Source: Cypionkella sp. (GTDB lineage: Bacteria; Pseudomonadota; Alphaproteobacteria; Rhodobacterales; Rhodobacteraceae). Taken from it: DNA of 64,000 bases. Location: NCBI RefSeq assembly GCF_030652235.1, contig NZ_JAUSBA010000018.1, positions 1 through 64,000 on the forward strand, read 5' to 3'. This document shows positions 1 through 7,763 of the stretch, piece by piece (position 1 is the stretch's first letter; each line of letters begins with the position of its first letter). The notes beneath the pieces are model-generated. The model searched no databases. It was not told the DNA's origin and saw only the letters and a program-made list of their open reading frames with translations. The translations under genes and the position numbers were made by a program.

Positions 1-139
1 CAAGGCAAGCTCAGCCGCTGCAGCCCAAAAAAAGAAGGAGTGAAACTCGCCCTTGACCCAAGCATGACCCAAAATCCATAATCAAAGGTGGGTCAATTCT
101 CGATGAAAAACCCGGGTCACTTCTCAGTGCAAATCAACA
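1..139 (+). mobile_element. Terminal end of an IS21-like insertion sequence (partial)
   Basis: The first 43 bases read in frame as a short Ala/Ser/Lys-rich tail ending KASSAAAAQKKKE then TGA, which would suit the C-terminus of an IstB-type helper ATPase. Behind it are two imperfect direct repeats, gggtcaattctcgatgaaaa (about 93-112) and gggtcacttctcagtgcaaa (about 114-133), plus tgaccca copies in the opposite direction. Multiple such repeats are typical of IS21-family ends. The element would end at the CA near 138-139. The rest lies outside the window, so the assignment rests on the end structure only. Confidence 0.5.
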
Positions 140-435
140 CTGTGACCTTCAGGTTATGATCCAAAACCCCAGCGATTACAATAGCTTAGGTAATTCAACA
201 ACTTACGGCGCGAGCCTTTAATTTCGCGCATTTTTCATTCCCACAGCGACGGACATTGGCGTGGTTCCACCCATACCGACCGCGCCAAATCGGCATATGC
301 GGGTTGACGTGGCGTTGACATGCCACGTTTGCAGTAATCAAAACTCGTCAGCAACGGCAGCGCAAGCACTGTCAGCTTGGAGCGTCAAAGGCCATGCCTA
401 TTGATGTTACAGTTCCACGGAATTGAAAGTGAGCA
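140..435. other. Intergenic region, no gene seen
   Basis: Between the IS21-like end and the 3' end of the LacI-type regulator I see no open frame with a plausible start and no RNA gene. The stretch is more AT-rich than its surroundings, consistent with a former insertion site. Confidence 0.5.
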
Positions 436-1470
436 TCAGATATTTTCGCGTGTATATATTTGAAAAGGCACGATCTTCGTGTGATTTACGCCATCTTGCG
501 GCGAACGCGTGGCGCGGACCATACCACTGATCAATGCGTCCGCTACTTGGCGCAAGGGGTGGGCGATCACCACCTTCAAAGTTCCATCAAGCAGCCCGGC
601 GCGGGTGCTGTCCATCAAGTCATAGGCGACGACAACGAGGTCAGATGCGCGGCCCGAAGCCCGAAGCGACGCCATGGCCCCTGTTACGCCGCCGCCTGAC
701 ACGAACAAAGAGGTCAGGTCGGGATTCTGTGTCAAAAGCCTATCGGTCATTTCTTCGGCAACGGCGGCGGATTCAAAGGTCGACAGCGGCTCCAGCAGGG
801 TGAAATCGGGGGCGTGTTCGCGGAAGTAGGACCGAAACCCCGACTCATTCATTTCTTGATTACGATAGCGAGGGTTCCCCATCAGGATACCTATCTTGCC
901 GGGTTTCTTGCAGAGGTTCTCAATGGCCCATGCCGAGGTGCGTCCGACCTTCCAGTTGTCGAGCCCGACATAATGCACCAGACCAGCCGCCGAAAGCTGC
1001 GAAATCAGGGCAAAGACCGGCAGACCCCGGTGCTGCAAGGTTTCGACGGCTTGTATGACAACAGGGTGGACGGCAGAGGTGATGCAGATCGAATCGCATT
1101 CGTCGCCCAATGCCAATGCGCGGGCAGCGGTATTCTGAGGCGACAGATCCTCCAGAAACTCAATGCGGACATCGACATCGAAGCCTGCCTCTGAAACGCT
1201 GGCTGCCGCATCGCGAATAGCCGCTGCACAGCTTTGGTAAAATTGGCGATGCGGTTGCAACAAAAGAAAGCCAAAGCGATAGCGCGGACGGCTGGCGGAC
1301 ACTTTGGCCTGAATAGTGCCAAGTCCGTAAAAACCAATCTTTTCTGCGGCTTCCTGCACCAGCAACCGGGTCGGCATACGGACTTTTTCGGTGCCCGCAA
1401 GGACGCGGTTCACTGTGGCAACCGATACGCCTGCGGCCTTTGCAAGATCTGGGATCGTTGGGCGGGTCAT
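436..1470 (-). CDS. LacI-family transcriptional regulator
   Basis: A 344-residue LacI/GalR-type repressor. The N-terminus (MTRPTIPDLAKAAGVSVATVNRVLAG, in two pieces about residues 1-26) is a classic LacI helix-turn-helix with its hinge helix following. Residues about 60-340 form a periplasmic-binding-protein-like effector domain, expected to bind a sugar or cyclitol. It is transcribed away from the oxygenase/ABC transporter run that starts at 1770, so it is the obvious local regulator of that run. The start at 1470 places the HTH at the very N-terminus as usual. The effector is not predictable from sequence; the neighbours suggest an inositol-like or methylated sugar compound. Confidence 0.9.
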   Translation of the reverse strand: MTRPTIPDLAKAAGVSVATVNRVLAGTEKVRMPTRLLVQEAAEKIGFYGLGTIQAKVSASRPRYRFGFLLLQPHRQFYQSCAAAIRDAAASVSEAGFDVDVRIEFLEDLSPQNTAARALALGDECDSICITSAVHPVVIQAVETLQHRGLPVFALISQLSAAGLVHYVGLDNWKVGRTSAWAIENLCKKPGKIGILMGNPRYRNQEMNESGFRSYFREHAPDFTLLEPLSTFESAAVAEEMTDRLLTQNPDLTSLFVSGGGVTGAMASLRASGRASDLVVVAYDLMDSTRAGLLDGTLKVVIAHPLRQVADALISGMVRATRSPQDGVNHTKIVPFQIYTRENI

Positions 1471-1558
1471 CGAAGCCTCATATCATTTCATGTCAAATTT
1501 CACCCCCATCCTGACATGATGAGACGAAATAGCCCGTGACACATCATCGCATCTTGAT

Positions 1559-1572
1559 TTGATCTACGTCAA
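1559..1572 (+). promoter_or_regulatory. FNR/FnrL-type box
   Basis: TTGATCTACGTCAA matches the FNR/FnrL consensus TTGAT-N4-ATCAA at all but one position. It lies 88 bases upstream of the LacI-type gene start and about 200 bases upstream of the oxygenase gene. A larger inverted repeat, CATCTTGA...TCAAGATG (1550-1576), encloses it. Oxygen-responsive control is an inference from the motif. Confidence 0.5.
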
Positions 1573-1769
1573 GATGCCAGTCTGAGGACGGGAAGAAAGC
1601 GATGCCTGTCAGCGATCTGATAGGTGCCGCAAAGGGGACTAACACCGATCATCACGAACCTTGACCGACCGCTTGCCGCGGCTCGAAGAGTGTTTCGATG
1701 CCTTGTGACAACGGCATTTGGTGGTGTGCATGAAGACTGGGCGGTTGCCTTGATGTTGGGGAGGCTGGG

Positions 1770-2786
1770 ATGGATGATCTGAAATTCGGGACGCGTAACA
1801 AGCGTGGTGACTGGGCACCCGCTACCCCGTTGGAGATCGCTTCCAGTTGGGCTTGGCCGTTCAACCTGTCGAAGTTCCTGAAGTTCCTGATCGGCTACAT
1901 CTGGCCATGGAACACGTTCCACATGGTCACCACACTGCTGTATTGGTATTATGTGATCCCCGATGTGGAGACGATGAAGACCCTAAGCTTTGGCTGGGCG
2001 TTGTGGCTGTTTGCCGTGAACGCTGCTGCGATTTTCGTGATGTACGGCTCGGTTGAGCTGTTCTGGTATGTCAAACGCAAGCAGGCCACGCGGTTCAAGT
2101 TCAACGGTAAATTCCCGGCTGACAACCCGTCCGATGTCTTTTGGTTCAAAAGCCAGAACATCGATAATTTCCTGCGGTCTTTCTTCTTTTCGATCCCGCT
2201 GTGGACTCTGGTCGAGGTGTTGTTTCTACATGCCTATGCCGTGGGTTATGTGCCGTGGCTGACTTGGGCAGATCAACCGGTTTATCTGGCAGCACTTACC
2301 CTGATGGTTCCGGTTATTCATGAGGTGCATTTTTTCTGCATCCACCGCCTGATCCACACGCCCATTCTATATAAATGGGTCCATTCGGTCCACCACAACT
2401 CGATCAACCCCAGCCCTTGGTCATCTCTTTCAATGCATCCGGTGGAGGGTTTTCTGTATCATGCTGTCGCATTCTGGCACCTGATCATTCCGTCCAATCC
2501 GATCATCGCGCTGTTCCAGCTGCACTCCGCGGGCTTTGGCGCGATCAACGGCCATATCGGTTTTGACAAGCTGGAGATCAGCGAGGACGTCGCGTTGGAC
2601 AGCCACGCCTATGCCCACTACCTGCACCACAAGCATTTCGAAGTGAACTACGGCGGCGACGGCCTGATCCCATTGGATAAATGGTTCGGCTATTGGCACG
2701 ACGGCACCAAAGAGGCCGAAGCCCGTATGGATGCACGTTTTCAGAAAAAGAAGGCCCGGATGAACGCCAAGGCGGCGCGCGGCTGA
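1770..2786 (+). CDS. Sterol desaturase/fatty acid hydroxylase superfamily di-iron oxygenase
   Basis: A 338-residue membrane di-iron enzyme. Hydrophobic segments lie around residues 40-65, 75-95, 135-160 and 170-190. The histidine clusters that bind the two irons are visible: H184-x2-H187-x4-H192-x3-H196, then H205-x2-H208-H209, and H279-x3-H283-x2-H286-H287-x-H289 near the C-terminus. The family hydroxylates or desaturates C-H bonds using O2 and electrons from a carrier. It is the first gene of a run with an ABC importer and a Rieske ferredoxin (5850) that could be its electron donor. In this setting O-demethylation or hydroxylation of the imported compound is plausible, by analogy with MocD of rhizopine catabolism, although MocD belongs to a different di-iron family. 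The substrate is unknown. Confidence 0.85.
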   Translation: MDDLKFGTRNKRGDWAPATPLEIASSWAWPFNLSKFLKFLIGYIWPWNTFHMVTTLLYWYYVIPDVETMKTLSFGWALWLFAVNAAAIFVMYGSVELFWYVKRKQATRFKFNGKFPADNPSDVFWFKSQNIDNFLRSFFFSIPLWTLVEVLFLHAYAVGYVPWLTWADQPVYLAALTLMVPVIHEVHFFCIHRLIHTPILYKWVHSVHHNSINPSPWSSLSMHPVEGFLYHAVAFWHLIIPSNPIIALFQLHSAGFGAINGHIGFDKLEISEDVALDSHAYAHYLHHKHFEVNYGGDGLIPLDKWFGYWHDGTKEAEARMDARFQKKKARMNAKAARG

Positions 2787-2887
2787 TCTCAGAATGACAC
2801 GGACCATCCCCCGCGAGGAGGCGGGAGATGGAGTTTTACGCAACGGAAACCCGTCAAAAAATGGCGGACAAAGGGAGGATACGACAC

Positions 2888-3859
2888 ATGACTTTTCTGA
2901 AAACACTTGCCAAGGTTTTGGCCACTACTGCACTGGTCAGCAGCGCAAGTGCGGCAATGGCTGCAGATATCGCTGTCATCGGCGGTTCGAACGATGATGC
3001 GTTCTGGAACATCATCAAAAAGGGCATCGACGATGCAACCCCCGGCGTTGTGGCCAATGGCGGCACCGTCAACTACCTGCGTCTGGTGAATTATGACAAC
3101 TTCGCCCCTGACGTTGTGCAACTGATCCGCACCGCGATTTCGATGGAAGTCGATGGTCTCGTGATCCCGAACTGGGTGCCAGAAGCTGAAGATCCGGCGA
3201 TCAAAGACGCGATTGCGGCTGGCATCACCGTGATCCTGATGAACGCAGGCGGCGCAGACAAAGCGACAGAGTTGGGCGCGATCAACTATGTCGGCTCTGA
3301 CGAATATGTAGCCGGTCTGGCCGGTGGCGAGTATTTCGGCAAAGCAGGCAAAAAGAACGTTCTGTGCATCAACACTCTGCCGGGTGCGGCGAACACTGAA
3401 GCCCGCTGCAAAGGCGTAATCGAGGGTGCGGTGGCTGCTGGTGGCAAGGGCGTGCAACTGCCGCTGCCGACCACCAGCTTTGGCGATGCGACGGCTGTGG
3501 CCGAAGCCATCAAGGCCGAACTGATCAAGGACGCCACAATCGACGGTGTGATCACCATCTCGGCAGGCGATGCGGACAGCGCAGCTATCGCTGTGGCTCA
3601 GGCAGGTCAGGCAACCCCCGCGATGCTGGGCTCGTTTGACATGAACCAGGCCGGTCTGGACCGGATCAAGGGCGGCACCCAAGCCTTTGCGATTGACCAG
3701 CAGCCCTACCTGCAGTCGTTCCTGGCGGTCAGCATGCTGGCATCCGCCATCGACTTTGGCACAGATCTGCCGGTTTTCCCGGTTCTGACCGGTCCGGGCA
3801 TCGTGGATGCGTCAAACATCGAGGCCACGCTGGCCGGTGTCGCCAAGGGCGCGCGCTGA
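2888..3859 (+). CDS. Sugar/cyclitol ABC transporter substrate-binding protein
   Basis: A 323-residue periplasmic type I binding protein of the ribose/inositol class. The start at 2888 is chosen because gggagg precedes it and it gives a clean signal peptide (MTFLKTLAKVLATTALVSSA, cleavage after AMA near residue 25). The mature part begins ADIAVIGGSNDDAFWNIIKKG, as in ribose-type binding proteins, and contains the two Rossmann-like lobes. An in-frame upstream ATG at 2828 would bury the signal peptide and is unlikely. It is followed by a strong stem-loop and then by permease and ATPase genes. It probably captures the compound handled by the downstream enzymes (MocB/IbpA-like role). Confidence 0.9.
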   Translation: MTFLKTLAKVLATTALVSSASAAMAADIAVIGGSNDDAFWNIIKKGIDDATPGVVANGGTVNYLRLVNYDNFAPDVVQLIRTAISMEVDGLVIPNWVPEAEDPAIKDAIAAGITVILMNAGGADKATELGAINYVGSDEYVAGLAGGEYFGKAGKKNVLCINTLPGAANTEARCKGVIEGAVAAGGKGVQLPLPTTSFGDATAVAEAIKAELIKDATIDGVITISAGDADSAAIAVAQAGQATPAMLGSFDMNQAGLDRIKGGTQAFAIDQQPYLQSFLAVSMLASAIDFGTDLPVFPVLTGPGIVDASNIEATLAGVAKGAR

Positions 3860-3869
3860 TCTGACGATC

Positions 3870-3899
3870 GGTCCGGCCTGCACATCCGCAGGCCGGACC
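3870..3899 (+). promoter_or_regulatory. Intra-operon stem-loop after the binding-protein gene
   Basis: GGTCCGGCCTGC and GCAGGCCGGACC form a perfect 12-bp stem with a 6-base loop, 11 bases after the stop codon. There is no T-tract. Such structures commonly protect the binding-protein part of ABC operon mRNAs and give it higher expression than the permease. Confidence 0.65.
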
Positions 3900-3928
3900 C
3901 TTATTCCGCAGCCATTCCGGGGGCCATC

Positions 3929-4936
3929 ATGCTTCGCAATTTCTCTTTTGGTGCCCTTGCGCGCCGACCCGAAGCCGGGGCAGCCCTCGGTCTGATCGCG
4001 GTTTTGATCTTTTTCGCTATCTTTGGCGGCCTGACCTTTTTGAAACCTGCGGGCATGGCCAGCTGGTTGAACGTCGCGGCCAATCTTGGCGTCATCGCCA
4101 TTCCCTTGGGCCTACTGATGATCGCCGGAGAGTTGGACATTTCAGTGGGTGCCATGGTGCCCTTTGGCGCGCTGACCGTTGCGGTGATCTCAGGTCACTA
4201 CGGCCTACCGATCTGGATCGGCATCGCCGCGTCGCTGTCTTTCGGCGTCATCGTCGGGCTGGTGAACGGCTTTCTGGTCATCCGCACCGCCGTGCCATCG
4301 CTGATCGTGACCCTTGGCAGCCTGTTTGCGGTCCAAGGCATCGTTCTGGGCCTGACAGTGTTGATCACCAAATCCACCAGCGTTGCGCTGAAAACTGAAG
4401 GCGTCGCCAAGGCGATGTTTGGCGATTTCGTTATGGGTGGCCAGATGCAGGTTATGGTGCTGTGGTGGCTGGGGCTGACCGCGCTCTATGTCTTTTACGT
4501 CCACCTGTCACCTTTCGGAAACTGGATCTTCGCCATGGGCGGCGACAAGGTGTCCGCCCGCAACGCCGGTATCCCGACCGAACGCCTGACAATGGTCCTG
4601 TTCGTGCTGTCATCCACAAGTGCCGCCTTTGTCGGCATGTGTCAGGCGATGCTTTACAACTCGGCCCAAGTCGCAGGCGGGCAGTCGTTCATCTTCAACT
4701 CGATCATTTCGGTTGTGGTGGGGGGCGTATTGCTGACCGGCGGCTTTGGATCGGTGATCGGGATCTTCTTTGGCACCATCACCTTCGCGATTGTGACCCA
4801 AGGTATTTACTACACTGATTTTGACCGCAACTGGTCGTCGCTGATCATCGGAGTGCTGCTGCTCGGTGCAGTTTTGATGAACAACACCTTCCGTCAGATG
4901 GCGCTGTCTTATGCGCCAAAGAAAGGGGCCAAGTGA
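3929..4936 (+). CDS. ABC transporter permease (RbsC-like)
   Basis: A 335-residue integral membrane permease of the ribose/inositol (RbsC/IatP) family. About eight to ten hydrophobic segments are visible, and the sequence LLMIAGELDISVGAMVPFG near residues 61-79 is the family signature for the second/third helices. It follows the binding-protein gene and its stop overlaps the start of the ATPase gene. It would form the membrane channel of the importer, as a dimer. The substrate is inferred only from the neighbours. Confidence 0.9.
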   Translation: MLRNFSFGALARRPEAGAALGLIAVLIFFAIFGGLTFLKPAGMASWLNVAANLGVIAIPLGLLMIAGELDISVGAMVPFGALTVAVISGHYGLPIWIGIAASLSFGVIVGLVNGFLVIRTAVPSLIVTLGSLFAVQGIVLGLTVLITKSTSVALKTEGVAKAMFGDFVMGGQMQVMVLWWLGLTALYVFYVHLSPFGNWIFAMGGDKVSARNAGIPTERLTMVLFVLSSTSAAFVGMCQAMLYNSAQVAGGQSFIFNSIISVVVGGVLLTGGFGSVIGIFFGTITFAIVTQGIYYTDFDRNWSSLIIGVLLLGAVLMNNTFRQMALSYAPKKGAK

Positions 4937-5754
4937 TGGCCGCCCCAATCCTTGCCCTGCGCGGCGTCAACAAATCTTTCGGCCCCATCGACGTGCTGCA
5001 CGACATCACGCTAGAGGTTCACGCAGGCGAAGTGCTGTGCCTTCTGGGCGATAACGGCGCGGGCAAATCGACGTTGATCAAGCTTATGTCGGGCGTGCAC
5101 CAACCCACCAACGGGCACATCGAGATCGACGGGGCCACCATCACCCTGCCCACCCCGCGCGCTGCGTCCGACAAAGGCATCGCCACAGTTCATCAGTTCG
5201 GCGGCACATTCCCCTTAATGTCCATCGGGCGCAGCTTTTTCGTGGGCGTCGAGAAGACCAAAGGCTGGGGGCCGTTCAAGGTTTACGACCGCAAAGGTGC
5301 CAATGACATCGCCGTCAAAGCCGTGCGCGACTTTGGCATCACGCGGATTGACGACGGCGACCGGCTCGTCGGCGGTCTGTCGGGCGGGGAACGTCAGTCG
5401 CTTGCCATCGCGCGGGCGGTGCATTTCGGTGCCCGCGTGCTGATTTTGGACGAACCCACGGCGGCCCTTGGCGTCAAGCAGGCCACCCACGTTCTGCGGA
5501 TCGTGAACGAGGCGAAACGGCGCGGGTTGGCGGTGATTTTCATCACCCATCAGGTCATGCACGCGATGGCAGTTGGCGATCACTTTGCCGTGCTGATCCG
5601 CGGCGCTGTCGCGGCCGATTTCCACAAGGGCGAGAAAACCCGCGAGGAAATCACCGATCTGATGGCGGGTGGAGCCAGCATGGCCAGTCTTGAAGCCGAG
5701 ATTGAAATCTACATGAACAGCCATGGCGGCCACCCGCCCCCGCCTGCGGCCTAA
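4936..5754 (+). CDS. ABC transporter ATP-binding protein, single domain
   Basis: A 272-residue nucleotide-binding subunit. Walker A GDNGAGKS (near residue 40), signature LSGGERQ (near 150) and Walker B VLILDEPTAAL (near 170) are all present. The ATG at 4936 overlaps the permease stop as TGATG, so I prefer it to the GTG one codon upstream. Most ribose-type importers use a double-length ATPase of about 500 residues; this one has only one domain and would act as a homodimer, as in a subset of carbohydrate importers of this class. Confidence 0.9.
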   Translation: MAAPILALRGVNKSFGPIDVLHDITLEVHAGEVLCLLGDNGAGKSTLIKLMSGVHQPTNGHIEIDGATITLPTPRAASDKGIATVHQFGGTFPLMSIGRSFFVGVEKTKGWGPFKVYDRKGANDIAVKAVRDFGITRIDDGDRLVGGLSGGERQSLAIARAVHFGARVLILDEPTAALGVKQATHVLRIVNEAKRRGLAVIFITHQVMHAMAVGDHFAVLIRGAVAADFHKGEKTREEITDLMAGGASMASLEAEIEIYMNSHGGHPPPPAA

Positions 5755-5798
5755 GCTCTCCCCGTCGGCAAGTCGGATTTCTCCCCGGCCCCGACCTT

Positions 5799-5829
5799 GC
5801 CCCGGCCCGACCTCCACGCGGGCCGGGGC
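5799..5829 (+). promoter_or_regulatory. GC-rich stem-loop between ATPase and ferredoxin genes
   Basis: GCCCCGGCCCG and CGGGCCGGGGC form a perfect 11-bp stem with a 9-base loop in the 95-base gap. There is no T-tract. It could attenuate or stabilise the operon transcript and separates the transport genes from the enzyme genes. Confidence 0.55.
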
Positions 5830-5849
5830 CCCAACAACGGATCTGACAC

Positions 5850-6161
5850 ATGACAAACTGGATACGCGCCTGCGCCACGACAGATATCGATCCGGATGAT
5901 CTGATCCGCTTTGATCACGGCACGCAGACCTTCATCATCATCCGCAGCGAAGACGATACCTTTCATGCCATGGACGGCATTTGCAGCCACGAAAAGGTGC
6001 ATCTTTGCGATGGTCTGGTGATGGAAGGCCGCGTCGAATGCCCCAAGCACAGCGCGACTTTTGACTATCGCACGGGCGAGGCCAAAACCGCCCCAGCCTG
6101 CATCAACCTGAAAACCTTTGCTGTCAAAGTTGAAGACGGCTCTGTTTATATCGAGATTTGA
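5850..6161 (+). CDS. Small Rieske [2Fe-2S] ferredoxin (MocE-like)
   Basis: A 103-residue soluble Rieske protein. The two cluster-binding motifs are CSH (in GICSHEKVHL, near residue 46) and CPKH (near residue 66), spaced as in Rieske ferredoxins of oxygenases. No catalytic domain is attached, so it is an electron carrier. It lies inside the importer/dehydrogenase run, and the only oxygenase nearby is the di-iron protein at 1770, so a donor-acceptor pair is a natural inference. Rhizopine catabolism uses a ferredoxin of this kind (MocE). No ferredoxin reductase (MocF equivalent) is encoded in the run. It ends one base before the next start codon. Confidence 0.9.
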   Translation: MTNWIRACATTDIDPDDLIRFDHGTQTFIIIRSEDDTFHAMDGICSHEKVHLCDGLVMEGRVECPKHSATFDYRTGEAKTAPACINLKTFAVKVEDGSVYIEI

Positions 6162-6162
6162 C

Positions 6163-6936
6163 ATGACATTCCAACTTGCTGCCTGCGCGGAAATGCTGTG
6201 GCGCGACCGGCCCATCGAGTGGCGGGCGTCGCGTCTGAATGAGATGGGCTTTGGCGTCGGCCTGTGGAACTGGCCCGCTTGGGACTTGGCTAAGTTGGAA
6301 GCAACTGGTGCGACGTTCACTATTATGAATGGCTATCTGCAGGGCCGTCTGACCGATGCCGACGGCTGCGCGATGCTGCTGGCTTCTGCCGCCGAGACTG
6401 CCGCCGTAGGCAAGCGGCTGGGCGTGCATCGGTTGAACCTGCATGGCACGGGGCTTGGCGATATGGGCATCCCAATTCCGCAGATCGGGTCTTTTGCCCC
6501 TGGTATGGAACAGCGCGCCCGCGACACGCTGCACCGCATCTGCGATCTGGCAGATGCAGGGGGCCAAGTGTTCACTCTTGAAAACCTGAACCCCATCGAC
6601 CACCCCGGTTGCCCGTTCGGGTCTACCGCCGATGTGCTGGCGCTGGTGTCGGCGGTCAACCGTCCGCAGTTGCGTATCAATCTGGACCTTTACCATACCC
6701 AGATAGGCGAGGGCGATCTAATCCGTTGGTGCGAGGCCTGCCTGCCGTGGATCGGCGAAGTGCAAGTCGCCGACAATCCGGGCCGGTGTGAACCGGGCAC
6801 CGGAGAGATCAACTATCCAGGCATTGCCAAGGCTCTGAAAGCCATGGGCTATTCCGGCCCTGTGGGCATGGAGGCCAATGCGGCGGGTGATGAAGAGTTG
6901 GCTTTGAAAGCCTTCCGCAACGCATTTACGGTGTAG
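6163..6936 (+). CDS. Hydroxypyruvate isomerase-like TIM-barrel protein (MocC/IolE-like fold)
   Basis: A 257-residue protein of the xylose isomerase-like TIM-barrel superfamily, closest in look to hydroxypyruvate isomerases. Candidate metal ligands are the Glu in TLENLNP, the Asp-x-x-His in LDLYHTQ, and the Glu in VGMEANAAG near the C-terminus. The start at 6163 follows the ferredoxin stop by one base; a longer upstream reading would overlap the ferredoxin and is rejected. Proteins of this fold isomerise, epimerise or dehydrate sugars and inosose intermediates. A catabolic step after dehydrogenation is likely, but the exact reaction is not predictable. Confidence 0.8.
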   Translation: MTFQLAACAEMLWRDRPIEWRASRLNEMGFGVGLWNWPAWDLAKLEATGATFTIMNGYLQGRLTDADGCAMLLASAAETAAVGKRLGVHRLNLHGTGLGDMGIPIPQIGSFAPGMEQRARDTLHRICDLADAGGQVFTLENLNPIDHPGCPFGSTADVLALVSAVNRPQLRINLDLYHTQIGEGDLIRWCEACLPWIGEVQVADNPGRCEPGTGEINYPGIAKALKAMGYSGPVGMEANAAGDEELALKAFRNAFTV

Positions 6937-6938
6937 TT

Positions 6939-7748
6939 ATGGTCCACAAAGCAAACCGCCCTACCGTCCACGACATGCGCGCCATGAAGGCGCGAGGGCA
7001 GAAGATTTCGATGCTTTACGTCACCTCGCTGGACGAAGCGGCGGCGGCGGATGCCGCGGGCATCCATATGCTGTCCATCGAAAGCCGCTTCTTCACGCCA
7101 GAAATGCGCGAGGCAGCGGGCAAGTGTTTCGTGCAGGTGGGCCTGCCCTTCGGCCCCTACGGCGGGCTGGCGACGGCGGAAGATTACTTGCGCGAGGCGT
7201 TCAAGTTCACCGCGATGGGAGGTGACTGTTTTTATTGCGCTGCCTCCTTGGCTATTCAGAAAGCGATGTGCGACAACCACATGCCGGTGGTCGCACATGT
7301 TGGCCTGATCCCCAGTTACATCACTTGGACTGGCTGGCGCGCGGTTGGCAAGACGGCTGATGAGGCCCGCGCCGTGTGGGACCACGTCAAGCAACTGGAA
7401 GCCATCGGTTGCTTTGGGGCTGAGTTGGAGGTTGTTCCCGACCGCCTGGGCGAGATTATTTCCCAAAACACCCCGATGATCATGCTGGGCATGGGGGCTG
7501 GCCCCGGTGCCGACGCCCAATACCTGTTCGCCGAGGATGTTCTGGGCTGCACCGACGGCCACAAGCCGCGCCACGCCAAAACCTACCGCAACTTCGCCGC
7601 CGAATATGCCCGGCTGCAGACCGAACGTGTGGCTGCGTTTGCCGAGTTCATCGCTGACGTAAACGCAGGCCAATATCCCGAACCCCGTCACAACGTCGCC
7701 ATGGTCGACGCTGAGTTTTCCGCTTTCAAGGCCGATCTGGGCCTTTAA
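6939..7748 (+). CDS. PanB-like protein lacking the ketopantoate synthase catalytic residues
   Basis: A 269-residue homologue of 3-methyl-2-oxobutanoate hydroxymethyltransferase. Conserved blocks align by eye: PVVAHVGLIP (PanB GHLGLTP), GAELEVVPDRL (LVLECVPVEL) and MIMLGMGAGPGADAQ (VIGIGAGNVTDGQ). The residues that bind Mg2+ and act in PanB are changed: Asp45 of the GDS motif is Glu48, Asp84 of DLPF is Gly68, and the Lys112/Glu114 pair is Tyr99/Ala101; only Glu181 (here Glu164) remains. The segment after the first motif is also shorter. It is therefore unlikely to make ketopantoate and probably serves the catabolic run as an aldolase or lyase. Any automatic 'PanB' label here would be misleading. 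Confidence 0.75.
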   Translation: MVHKANRPTVHDMRAMKARGQKISMLYVTSLDEAAAADAAGIHMLSIESRFFTPEMREAAGKCFVQVGLPFGPYGGLATAEDYLREAFKFTAMGGDCFYCAASLAIQKAMCDNHMPVVAHVGLIPSYITWTGWRAVGKTADEARAVWDHVKQLEAIGCFGAELEVVPDRLGEIISQNTPMIMLGMGAGPGADAQYLFAEDVLGCTDGHKPRHAKTYRNFAAEYARLQTERVAAFAEFIADVNAGQYPEPRHNVAMVDAEFSAFKADLGL

Positions 7749-7763
7749 CTTCAAGGACATAAA

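Noticed and set aside
1601-1663. 20-codon frame (MPVSDLIGAAKGTNTDHHEP) before the oxygenase gene
   Set aside because: Too short, no strong ribosome binding site and no recognisable family; it may be chance.
2789-3682. 297-codon open frame on the minus strand opposite the binding-protein gene
   Set aside because: It is a shadow of the plus-strand gene: no family resemblance, and the binding-protein reading is certain.
6118-6162. Upstream start for the TIM-barrel protein
   Set aside because: It would overlap the ferredoxin gene by 44 bases; the ATG at 6163 directly after the ferredoxin stop fits better.
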